Shown here in pieces: positions 13,485-18,590 of a stretch of DNA of 18,590 nt; within the stretch, counting starts at the first letter, position 1, and every line of letters starts with the position of its first letter. The DNA comes from SKW197 sp049970095 (lineage in GTDB: Archaea > Thermoplasmatota > Thermoplasmata > Lutacidiplasmatales > SKW197), in assembly GCA_049970095.1 (NCBI GenBank), contig JBMFNP010000036.1:1-18590 (forward strand), read 5' to 3'. The notes beneath the pieces are model-generated. The model saw only the letters and a list, made by a program, of their open reading frames with translations. It was not told the DNA's origin and did no database searches. The position numbers and the translations under genes are program-made.

Positions 13485-13652
13485 TGGTGGGAGCACTGGG
13501 ATTTGAACCCAGATCTACGGGTATCTTCGAGATTTTGCAAATCTCATTTTAGGGTCTATGCTCCAGTTACTCATCATTCTGGAGTCAGTATACCCATATG
13601 CTATCATTCCCTAACTGGAGCCCGTTAGGATGCCTGATTACCCCATGCTCCC
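13485..13652 (-). tRNA. tRNA-Trp (CCA anticodon) with a 92-base intron; 3' CCA encoded
   Basis: Removing 13523-13614 leaves a 73-base tRNA plus CCA. The acceptor stem is GGGAGCA/TGCTCCC with discriminator A, and the D arm has A14, G18G19 and A21. The anticodon stem is ACGGG/CCCGT and the T arm CTGGG-TTCAAAT-CCCAG. The anticodon loop after splicing is CTCCAGA, with CCA at 34-36, reading UGG (tryptophan). The intron interrupts the gene between positions 37 and 38, the canonical site. C32-C35 can pair with GAAG near the intron's 3' end, with one mismatch, as a relaxed bulge-helix-bulge. The 5' end lies only 5 bases after the eL41 stop codon, so co-transcription with eL41 is likely. Confidence 0.93.
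13523..13614 (-). ncRNA. tRNA-Trp intron encoding a box C/D 2'-O-methylation guide (targets C34 and C39)
   Basis: The intron holds box C AUGAUAG (13601-13607), box D' CUGA (13585-13588), box C' AUGAUGA (13571-13577) and box D UAGA (13555-13558). Both guide spacers are exactly 12 bases. A 6-bp terminal stem UUAGGG/CCCUAA closes the k-turn. The D guide (UAACUGGAGC) pairs over 10 bp with G31-G37 plus the first three intron bases, placing C34 opposite the fifth base before box D. The D' guide pairs over 9 bp, with one G-U, to the last two intron bases plus A38-A44, placing C39 at the fifth base before box D'. Intron-encoded guides for positions 34 and 39 of tRNA-Trp are established in euryarchaea such as Haloferax. 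A GAGATTT/AAATCTC hairpin follows the guide inside the intron. Confidence 0.92.
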
Positions 13653-13657
13653 TTGGA

Positions 13658-13765
13658 TTACTGCGTACGGAGTTTCATTGCCCTCTTTCTTCTGCGCATT
13701 CTTTTTTTCTGCCATTTCCAGCGCATCTGTCCTCTTTTTTTCCATGCCCTTGAGCTTCGTTTCAT
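13658..13765 (-). CDS. rpl41e: Ribosomal protein eL41 with a short N-terminal extension
   Basis: A 35-residue, extremely basic protein. From residue 14 it reads MRWKWQKKRMRRRKRAMKLR, which aligns with the eukaryotic and archaeal eL41 pattern (MR-KW-KKRMRR-KR). eL41 is a single helix bridging the ribosomal subunits. I chose the ATG at 13763-13765 because GAGGT lies 6 bases upstream, which adds MKRSSRAWKKRGQ before the classical start. The inner ATG at 13724-13726 also has a GAGG nearby (4 bases) and would give a 22-residue classical form, so both are possible. The stop is 5 bases before the tRNA-Trp 5' end. Genes this short are often missed in annotation. Confidence 0.85.
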   Translation of the reverse strand: MKRSSRAWKKRGQMRWKWQKKRMRRRKRAMKLRTQ

Positions 13766-13808
13766 TGTGATACCTCGTTTTGAATCTTAATGGTGTGATG
13801 ATGTAGCC

Positions 13809-13826
13809 AAATAATAAGTATTATTT
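13809..13826. promoter_or_regulatory. AT-rich palindrome in the eL41/asparaginase divergent promoter
   Basis: AAATAATA (13809-13816) and TATTATTT (13819-13826) form a perfect 8-bp inverted repeat around AG. It is placed about 45 bases before the eL41 ATG and about 40 before the asparaginase ATG, so it probably holds the TATA elements of both genes. The gene-free span 13766-13860 shows nothing else clear. Confidence 0.5.
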
Positions 13827-13860
13827 AACACTTTATCATACCCTCCCACTGGTGGTAACC

Positions 13861-14718
13861 ATGACCAAAGCAATAATCACACACGGTGGTGCAGGTGCAG
13901 GAAAAGAATATACAGATGGAACAAAGAAAGCTGCAGAGAAAGGAATGGAGATCCTGAAAAAAGGTGGAAATGCACTGGATGCTGTTGTAGAAGCGATAGT
14001 AGTGCTTGAAGATGATGAGCGTTTCAATGCAGGTACTGGGTCGTATGCGAAGCTTAACGGAGAGATTGAAATGGATGCTGCCCTGATGGATTCTAATATG
14101 CAGGCGGGCGGTGTAGCTGCAATAAAACGGGTTAGAAATCCGATAAGGGTAGCGAAATGTGTGATGGAGACACCTCATGTACTCCTTGTGGGTGAAGGTG
14201 CACTGGATTTTGCGAGAAAAATGGGTTTTCCAGATTATGACCCAATGACAGAGAAGGCAAGAAAGAAACTTCTGGAAGTAAAAGAAAAGTTGAGGAGTGG
14301 AGATCTCCCACCATGGGCTGAGAAGTGGAAAAAGTTTGCATACCCTGGGTTGTCTGGCACCGTGGGTGCCGTGGCAATGGATGATACAAATTATTTTGCT
14401 GCTGGGAGTTCCACTGGGGGCACCAGTATAATGCTGCCAGGGAGAGTGGGAGATTCTCCGCTAATTGGTTCAGGGCTTTACGCAGGAAAACATGGGGCTG
14501 TGACCACTACGGGTATTGGTGAAGAGATTATTAAGAGAGTGCTTTGCAAGTCGGTTTATGATAAAATATCAAGAGGAATGCATCCGCAGAAGGCTTGTGA
14601 ATGGGGTGTTTCACTATTCCCAAATGAAATCTCTGTTGGAATTATTGCAGTATCAAAGAAAGGAACTGGTGTGGCAAGCAATAGAGAGATGGCGCACTGG
14701 CTGATTGTAGAGGAATGA
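13861..14718 (+). CDS. Isoaspartyl peptidase / L-asparaginase (Ntn-hydrolase type)
   Basis: A plant-type asparaginase of the N-terminal nucleophile family, which hydrolyses asparagine and/or beta-aspartyl dipeptides. The precursor autocleaves before the catalytic threonine. The 285 residues show the N-terminal HGGAGAG, FNAGTGSYAKLNGEIEMDAALMD (about 55-77), and the cleavage site G166-T167 in LSGTVGAVAMD. The substrate loop is GSSTGGTSIMLPGRVGDSPLIG (182-203). Start: I prefer the ATG at 13861 with GGTGG five bases upstream; a GTG at 13852 is in frame. It is followed after one base by sua5, so the two are probably co-transcribed. It supports an amino-acid-degrading lifestyle along with gdhA and the oxidoreductases, though isoaspartyl repair is also possible. 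Confidence 0.9.
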   Translation: MTKAIITHGGAGAGKEYTDGTKKAAEKGMEILKKGGNALDAVVEAIVVLEDDERFNAGTGSYAKLNGEIEMDAALMDSNMQAGGVAAIKRVRNPIRVAKCVMETPHVLLVGEGALDFARKMGFPDYDPMTEKARKKLLEVKEKLRSGDLPPWAEKWKKFAYPGLSGTVGAVAMDDTNYFAAGSSTGGTSIMLPGRVGDSPLIGSGLYAGKHGAVTTTGIGEEIIKRVLCKSVYDKISRGMHPQKACEWGVSLFPNEISVGIIAVSKKGTGVASNREMAHWLIVEE

Positions 14719-14719
14719 T

Positions 14720-15742
14720 ATGGAAACCAGGATATATCGTGTCTCTCCTAAGCACCCAGCAATCTGGAAATTGAGGGAATGTGCAGAAATTCTAAGGAAT
14801 GGTGGGCTTGTAGCATTTCCTACTGAGACTGTGTACGGGCTGGGTGCATGTGCATTTCTTGAAAATGCTGTGAAAAGAATTTTTGAGGTGAAAGGAAGAC
14901 CTGCTGACAACCCGCTAATTGTTCATATATCAGAGTTCTCACAAATGAGTTCTGTGGTTGCTCATCTCCCTGAAAAGGCAAAGATGCTTGCTAAAAAATT
15001 CTGGCCTGGACCACTTACAATGGTGCTCCCAAAGAACAAAAGCATACCATATGCAGTTACTGCAAACCTTGAGAGCGTGGGTGTGCGCATGCCCTCACAT
15101 CCTGTAGCAAAAAAACTGATTGAGCTTGCAGGAGCGGTTGCTGCACCAAGTGCCAATATCTCAGGGAAGGTAAGCCCTACAAAGGGCGAACATGTAATTG
15201 CAGACCTCCATGGAAAGATTGAAGCAATTATTGACGCTGGAAGTACTGTAATAGGGCTTGAATCCACTGTTGTTTCGCTGCTGGAAGAGGTTCCTGTGCT
15301 TCTTAGGCCTGGTGCCGTCACCCCTGAAATGCTCAGAGAAGTTATTGGTGAAATAGAAATACATCCAGTTGCAAAGGCTGAGATAGAATTTGAGCAAGTT
15401 TTATCGCCGGGTATGAAATACAGACATTACTCTCCAGATGCAAAGGTAGTTCTTGTTGAAAAACAAGCGTCCCAAAGCATCTTCGAAATCTTTAACAGTT
15501 TCAGGAAAAAAGGAACAAAGGTATGCCTGCTCTTATTCAAAGATTCAGGAGGGAGGGAAAAAGATGTGTATTGTGGCTCAGATGGAACAAAGGAAAGCTA
15601 TGCGAGAAACCTTTTCCGTCTGCTCAGAGATTTTGACAGGAAGGGGTATGAGGTGATTGTGGTTGAAGGTGTGGATGAGGAAGGGATAGGTCTGGCAATA
15701 ATGAATAGATTGAGAAAGGCAGCAAGTGAGATTGTTTCCTAA
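14720..15742 (+). CDS. sua5: L-threonylcarbamoyladenylate synthase, Sua5 type
   Basis: Catalyses formation of threonylcarbamoyl-AMP from threonine, bicarbonate and ATP, the first step of t6A37 synthesis in ANN-decoding tRNAs. The 340-residue length marks the two-domain Sua5 form rather than short YrdC. The YrdC domain shows FPTETVYGLG (33-42), KGRPADNPLIVHI (58-70), FWPGPLTMVLPK (94-105), PSANISGKVSPT (143-154) and ESTVV (181-185). The interdomain linker carries PGMKYRHYSP (230-239). The C-terminal Sua5 domain (245-340) has the VCLLLF and EGIGLAIMNRLRKAAS segments. ATG follows GAGG by six bases, one base after the asparaginase stop. Its stop overlaps that of the convergent thioredoxin gene by four bases. 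Confidence 0.95.
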   Translation: METRIYRVSPKHPAIWKLRECAEILRNGGLVAFPTETVYGLGACAFLENAVKRIFEVKGRPADNPLIVHISEFSQMSSVVAHLPEKAKMLAKKFWPGPLTMVLPKNKSIPYAVTANLESVGVRMPSHPVAKKLIELAGAVAAPSANISGKVSPTKGEHVIADLHGKIEAIIDAGSTVIGLESTVVSLLEEVPVLLRPGAVTPEMLREVIGEIEIHPVAKAEIEFEQVLSPGMKYRHYSPDAKVVLVEKQASQSIFEIFNSFRKKGTKVCLLLFKDSGGREKDVYCGSDGTKESYARNLFRLLRDFDRKGYEVIVVEGVDEEGIGLAIMNRLRKAASEIVS

Positions 15743-16143
15743 AATGCGGCTTTAATCCTGCGTTTCAGGGGTTCCAGTGGCATTGCACCAACCATTTTGT
15801 CCACCAATTTCCCGTTCCTGAAAACTAGGAGTGTGGGTATGCTCATTATCCCGAATTTCTCACTTGTTTCCGGGTTGTGGTCCACATTCAGTTTGCCAAA
15901 TACGATCTCGCCTGCAAAATCTTCTGCAAGCTTGTCTATGACTGGAGCCAGCATTCTGCAGGGCCCACACCATGGTGCCCAGCAATCTACAACCACTTTT
16001 GGATAGTTTCTGATAAACTCTTCAAAATTTGCATCTGTTATTTCTATAGGGTGGTCTGGCATCTTTTGGACTTGGCTCCCTGTTTTCTTGGCAATAAGTT
16101 CCTCCATTTTCCTTTTCCTTATATTTTCAAGTTCATCATCCAT
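15739..16143 (-). CDS. trxA: Thioredoxin with a charged N-terminal extension
   Basis: A cytoplasmic thiol-disulfide reductant of 134 residues. The active site is W58-C59-G60-P61-C62, and the cis-proline P103 lies in SIPTLLVF. The first 28 residues (MDDELENIRKRKMEELIAKK...) form a predicted basic/acidic helix before the fold begins at about HPIEITDANF. That helix resembles the N-terminus of the archaeal PDCD5/TFAR19-like DNA-binding proteins rather than a signal peptide. The ATG at 16141-16143 has GGTGA five bases upstream. A TATA element at about 16189-16199 gives a short leader carrying an inverted repeat. It converges on sua5. Confidence 0.92.
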   Translation of the reverse strand: MDDELENIRKRKMEELIAKKTGSQVQKMPDHPIEITDANFEEFIRNYPKVVVDCWAPWCGPCRMLAPVIDKLAEDFAGEIVFGKLNVDHNPETSEKFGIMSIPTLLVFRNGKLVDKMVGAMPLEPLKRRIKAAF

Positions 16144-16162
16144 ATTATCACCCTTTCTTGAA

Positions 16163-16189
16163 CGGTTTATACATGAACATGCAAAACCG
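16163..16189. promoter_or_regulatory. Inverted repeat in the thioredoxin leader/promoter
   Basis: CGGTTT (16163-16168) and AAACCG (16184-16189) are exact inverted repeats around a centre that also holds CATG-AA-CATG. The element lies between the thioredoxin TATA sequence and its ATG, where a repressor could block initiation. The regulator is unknown. Confidence 0.4.
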
Positions 16190-16199
16190 ATATATATAG
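16190..16199 (-). promoter_or_regulatory. Probable TATA box of the thioredoxin gene
   Basis: On the minus strand CTATATATAT lies about 50 bases before the thioredoxin ATG, giving a leader of some 25 bases that contains the GGTGA ribosome site. Confidence 0.5.
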
Positions 16200-16246
16200 A
16201 TTTAGATGGGGGATGCTTTCAGATCCCTCTGTTGTTGGCTCAGAAA

Positions 16247-16256
16247 ACCATATATA
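16247..16256 (+). promoter_or_regulatory. Probable TATA box of the ABC exporter operon
   Basis: ACCATATATA lies about 35 bases before the ATG at 16288, giving a leader of about 8-10 bases that includes GGCGGTG. The intervening GGGAT/ATCCC hairpin near 16210-16228 has no clear role. Confidence 0.5.
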
Positions 16257-16287
16257 CACAGTATAATATTTGTATGGCGGTGCAAAT

Positions 16288-17256
16288 ATGTCTGAAATCC
16301 TTGTAAAAAATGTTTCAAAGAGGTATTCTAATGGAGTGCTTGCTGTAAATGATGCCACTATAGAGATTAAGAAAGGAGAGATTTTTGGATTGCTTGGTCC
16401 AAATGGTGCAGGCAAAACAACACTTATCAAACTTCTCACTACACTTATTTTTCCTACTAGTGGAAAGGTTTCGGTAGGCGGATACACCCGTACAAGCCAG
16501 GATAACGAGATAAGAAAGATTATTGGTTATGTGCCCCAGGATATTTCCTCAGATGCGGCGCTCAGTGGTTATGAGAATATCTTGATTTCCGCAAAATTAC
16601 ATGGAATTTATGGGGCGAAGGCAAGAGAGATTGCAGAAGAGATTTTGAAAAAACTGGGGCTCTGGGAAGCAAGAACGAGGGTAGTTCGCACATATTCTGG
16701 AGGAATGATAAGGAGGCTTGAGATAGGACAGGCAATGGTGCATTCTCCAAAAATTCTTTTTTTAGATGAACCCACAATAGGGCTGGATCCCTCGGCAAGA
16801 AAACAGGTCTGGGAACATATCAGGAAACTGAATGCTGAAGGAATCACTGTGCTTATGACCACACATTACATGGAAGAGGCTGATGCCCTCTGTCATAGAA
16901 TTGGACTAATGGCGAATGGAAAAATTGCCGTGGTAGATACTCCTCAAAACTTGAAGAGAGCGACTGGAGAGAGCAGCATCATCTGCAGAATCAAAGGAAA
17001 GGTTCCTGAAAATATTTTAAATAAAAATATGCACCAGAATGGTGAAATTTTGAGCATATTCTGTCAGAATCCATCAGAGGATTTGGCAGAGTATATCAAA
17101 CTCCTTGATGAAAACGGTTGCAAAGTTCTGGATGTGCGGGTAAAGGAAATCTCTCTTGATGATGTGTTTATGAAATATGTTGGCAGGAGCATGATGGAAA
17201 TGGAGCAGTGGAGTGCAACGAGAAAAATACGCAGAGTAGCAAGGAGGCTGGAATAA
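16288..17256 (+). CDS. ABC transporter ATP-binding protein (DrrA/CcmA-like)
   Basis: The nucleotide-binding subunit of an ABC-2 type exporter; it powers the membrane protein encoded next. Its 322 residues contain Walker A GPNGAGKTT (37-45), the Q-loop glutamine Q84 in VPQD, signature YSGGM (136-140), Walker B ILFLDEPT (156-163) and the switch histidine H193 in TTHYMEEAD. The signature is the SGGM variant common in DrrA-like ATPases (drug, lipid or polysaccharide export). The C-terminal 100 residues are the usual accessory domain. I chose the ATG at 16288 with GGCGGTG upstream; a TTG at 16270 is in frame. Its TAA overlaps the ATG of the permease gene. The substrate cannot be told. Confidence 0.93.
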   Translation: MSEILVKNVSKRYSNGVLAVNDATIEIKKGEIFGLLGPNGAGKTTLIKLLTTLIFPTSGKVSVGGYTRTSQDNEIRKIIGYVPQDISSDAALSGYENILISAKLHGIYGAKAREIAEEILKKLGLWEARTRVVRTYSGGMIRRLEIGQAMVHSPKILFLDEPTIGLDPSARKQVWEHIRKLNAEGITVLMTTHYMEEADALCHRIGLMANGKIAVVDTPQNLKRATGESSIICRIKGKVPENILNKNMHQNGEILSIFCQNPSEDLAEYIKLLDENGCKVLDVRVKEISLDDVFMKYVGRSMMEMEQWSATRKIRRVARRLE

Positions 17257-18020
17257 TGTACAGAGAGCTGGGTGCAATCTCCACAATTATTGAACTTGAA
17301 GTGAGGAGGCTCCGCCATGATTACTCTGATATAATAATCCGTTCAATTCAACCAATACTCTGGCTTGTGGTGTTTGGAAGCGTGTTCTCAACATACAGAG
17401 TGATTCCTACTGGTGAGTATTCATATCTTGAGTTTGTAGCTCCGGGTATTCTTGGACAGTCCGTGCTTTTCATCTCAATTTTCTTTGGATTGATGTTGGT
17501 ATGGGATAGAGAATCGGGAAATCTTTCAAAATTGCTTGTAGCTCCAGTTTCCAGATACACAATTGTATTCGGAAAAAGTTTATCTGCGGGAATAAGAGCA
17601 TTGGCACAGGGAATAGTGGTGATCCTCCTCATTCTTGCTCTGGGTATAAGATTTCATACGCATCCTGTGTTTATTCTTCTGGTACTTCCCGCAATTGTTC
17701 TGATTGCTGCAGTTTCTGCCGGTATTTCAATTTTCTTCACAAGTTTGTTGCGAACAAGGGAAAGGGTGATGGGTATAGGACAGGTGCTCACGATGCCTCT
17801 GTTTTTTACAAGTAATGCCCTCTACCCCCTGAGCATGATGCCTGAATGGCTCCAGGTGATTGCATATGTGAATCCGCTCACTTATGGAATAGATATTCTT
17901 CGTGCACTGATGCTCACCGGCAACTTTTCCCACATTGGCATTGACATAGCGGTACTTTGCGGTTATCTGGTTTTGCTCACTGCTCTAAACGGAAGGTTGT
18001 TGCGAAAAATCATGGAATAA
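17256..18020 (+). CDS. ABC-2 type transporter permease (DrrB-like)
   Basis: The membrane subunit of the two-gene exporter, with 254 residues and about six hydrophobic segments. The N-terminal amphipathic segment (IIELEVRRLRHDYSDIIIRSIQPILWLVVFG) and SYLEFVAPGILGQSVLF around 55-71 are typical of ABC-2 permeases. The conserved segment SNALYPLSMMPEWLQVIAYVNPLTYGIDILR lies near 185-215. I chose the ATG at 17256 (TAATG overlap with the ATPase stop) because GGAGG lies 8 bases upstream; the in-frame start at 17208 would extend deep into the ATPase gene. Stop is just before tRNA-Ser on the other strand. Confidence 0.92.
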   Translation: MYRELGAISTIIELEVRRLRHDYSDIIIRSIQPILWLVVFGSVFSTYRVIPTGEYSYLEFVAPGILGQSVLFISIFFGLMLVWDRESGNLSKLLVAPVSRYTIVFGKSLSAGIRALAQGIVVILLILALGIRFHTHPVFILLVLPAIVLIAAVSAGISIFFTSLLRTRERVMGIGQVLTMPLFFTSNALYPLSMMPEWLQVIAYVNPLTYGIDILRALMLTGNFSHIGIDIAVLCGYLVLLTALNGRLLRKIME

Positions 18021-18022
18021 AA

Positions 18023-18110
18023 TGGCGCTGAGGAGGAGATTTGAACTCCTGAGGGCTTTTGCCCACTAGATCTCGAGTCTAGCGCCTTAGCCAGACTAGG
18101 CTACCTCAGC
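18023..18110 (-). tRNA. tRNA-Ser (CGA anticodon); 3' CCA encoded
   Basis: A class II tRNA of 85 bases plus CCA. The acceptor stem is GCTGAGG/CCTCAGC with discriminator G73. The anticodon stem CTAGA/TCTAG encloses loop CTCGAGA with CGA at 34-36 (reads UCG). A long variable arm (GGGC/GCCC) follows, as required for tRNA-Ser, then a T arm with TTCAAAT. No intron is present. On the minus strand a TATA-like AAAGATATTT sits about 25-35 bases upstream (18136-18145). Confidence 0.95.
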
Positions 18111-18135
18111 ATCACATCCTCAATTGTAAAGGGGG

Positions 18136-18145
18136 AAATATCTTT
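18136..18145 (-). promoter_or_regulatory. Probable TATA box of tRNA-Ser
   Basis: On the minus strand AAAGATATTT ends about 25 bases before G1 of tRNA-Ser, the spacing of an archaeal TATA box to a start at or just before the gene. Confidence 0.45.
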
Positions 18146-18174
18146 TTCCATTTGAAATATGTGATTGCAATCAT

Positions 18175-18212
18175 AAAAACCCAAAAAACAAAAAATGAAA
18201 AAAGAAAAAAGA
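18175..18212 (-). terminator. Multiple T-tract terminator of the surface-protein gene
   Basis: Immediately after the stop codon, the minus strand reads as five successive T runs of five or six, separated by C, CA, G and GGG. Serial oligo-T tracts without a hairpin are the usual archaeal termination signal. Confidence 0.75.
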
Positions 18213-18590
18213 TTACCGCTCTTTCCGTTTTCTTGCCAGCACAACCAGAAGAATTCCAATGCAGAACATTGCAATCGCTGTTATCCCAGAAAATTCGCTT
18301 ACTTGACTTGAAAGCGGATAGTTATCGCTTGCTTTACCACCATCAATTGGATAGGCATTTGCTGTGCCCCAGCCATTACCATCCCAGTTGCTCCAGTAAT
18401 TGCCTTCATTTACTATATTGTCATACCAGTAGTTCCCGCCCACATCATCATATGCCTGGCAATTCCCAGAAACACCCTTGCTAGCACCATTGTTCTGCCA
18501 GAAGTTGTTGTGATGGATTATATTGCCAGTGGAAGATGAGGTGATGTAGATGGCATAGTATGTGTTGTGATAGAAGTTGTTGTAAGTGAT
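18213..18590 (-). CDS. NosD-like parallel beta-helix surface protein, C-terminal end (partial)
   Basis: The frame enters from beyond the right edge; only the last 125 residues are visible. They contain beta-helix repeats of the NosD/PbH1 type (NNFYHNTYYAIYITSSSTGN, then HHNNFWQNNGA). GGNYWYDN and EGNYWSNWDG follow, the Asn-Tyr-Trp pattern common at the end of secreted archaeal beta-helix proteins. The last 30 residues are SEFSGITAIAMFCIGILLVVLARKRKER: a short SEF motif, a single hydrophobic span and a basic tail. This three-part tail looks like a membrane anchor or a surface-sorting signal. The protein is probably extracellular and attached to the membrane; its ligand is unknown. Confidence 0.85.
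   Translation of the reverse strand: MTYNNFYHNTYYAIYITSSSTGNIIHHNNFWQNNGASKGVSGNCQAYDDVGGNYWYDNIVNEGNYWSNWDGNGWGTANAYPIDGGKASDNYPLSSQVSEFSGITAIAMFCIGILLVVLARKRKER

Noticed and set aside
13788..13800. GTGATGATG resembling box C of a stand-alone C/D RNA on the plus strand
   Set aside because: No box D or D' (CTGA) and no closing stem follow within a suitable distance. The segment lies in the eL41 leader/promoter.
16205..16230. GGGAT/ATCCC hairpin between thioredoxin and the ABC operon as a small RNA
   Set aside because: Only a 5-bp stem with an 8-base loop and no box motifs or T-tract. Probably incidental.
18162..18173. 12-base palindrome TGATTGCAATCA upstream of tRNA-Ser
   Set aside because: A single occurrence without a second copy or a clear promoter relation. 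Too short to call an operator.

Overview
The window reads as part of an archaeal chromosome, most likely from an anaerobic, peptide- or amino-acid-using euryarchaeon of the Thermoplasmata type. The domain assignment is strong; the finer placement is inference. The evidence is a tRNA-Trp gene whose intron encodes a box C/D methylation guide, a tiny eL41 ribosomal protein gene, the archaeal tRNA methyltransferase Trm56, full-length Sua5, TATA-type promoters with several apparently leaderless starts, ferredoxin-linked 2-oxoacid oxidoreductases, and a NosD-like surface protein at the right edge.

Layout. 1-6111 (minus strand): a tight run that begins with a family-2 glycosyltransferase, continues with a four-subunit pyruvate/2-oxoisovalerate-type ferredoxin oxidoreductase (gamma, delta, alpha, beta), and ends with indolepyruvate ferredoxin oxidoreductase iorA-iorB. 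The end of iorB runs into a GC-rich repeat that supplies its last 11 codons and its stop. 6182-6450: an array of related hairpin repeats sharing the core GGTTACCGTAAGGGG. 6496-7499 (plus): a winged-helix regulator-like protein translationally coupled to trm56. 7506-8756 (minus): glutamate dehydrogenase, divergent from a GNAT acetyltransferase (8954-9391). 9412-11091 (minus): a GT-C-like membrane glycosyltransferase. 11172-13451: an ArsR-type repressor divergent from a three-gene operon (COG0701 permease, C-terminal half of an ACR3 arsenite carrier, small thioredoxin-like protein). 13485-13765 (minus): eL41 followed 5 bases later by the intron-containing tRNA-Trp. 13861-15742 (plus): asparaginase/isoaspartyl peptidase and Sua5. 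15739-16143 (minus): thioredoxin with an N-terminal extension. 16288-18020 (plus): a two-gene ABC-2 exporter. 18023-18110 (minus): tRNA-Ser(CGA). 18213-18590 (minus): the C-terminal end of a beta-helix surface protein with a membrane anchor.

How it fits together. Asparaginase releases aspartate and ammonia, glutamate dehydrogenase makes 2-oxoglutarate, and the POR/VOR and IOR complexes oxidise branched, aliphatic and aromatic 2-oxoacids to acyl-CoA while reducing ferredoxin: the core of amino-acid fermentation. A second theme is tRNA maturation: Trm56 (Cm56), Sua5 (t6A37) and the tRNA-Trp intron guide (predicted Cm34 and Cm39) lie within about 8 kb. A third is metal or metalloid handling by the arsR-permease operon.

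The most interesting items are the tRNA-Trp intron (two guides that obey the N+5 rule, a covarying variant C/D k-turn, and an internal copy of the anticodon loop), the half-length ACR3 carrier coupled to a COG0701 permease, and the hairpin repeat that has become the 3' end of iorB. No CRISPR array, insertion sequence, phage gene or recognisable defence system is visible.
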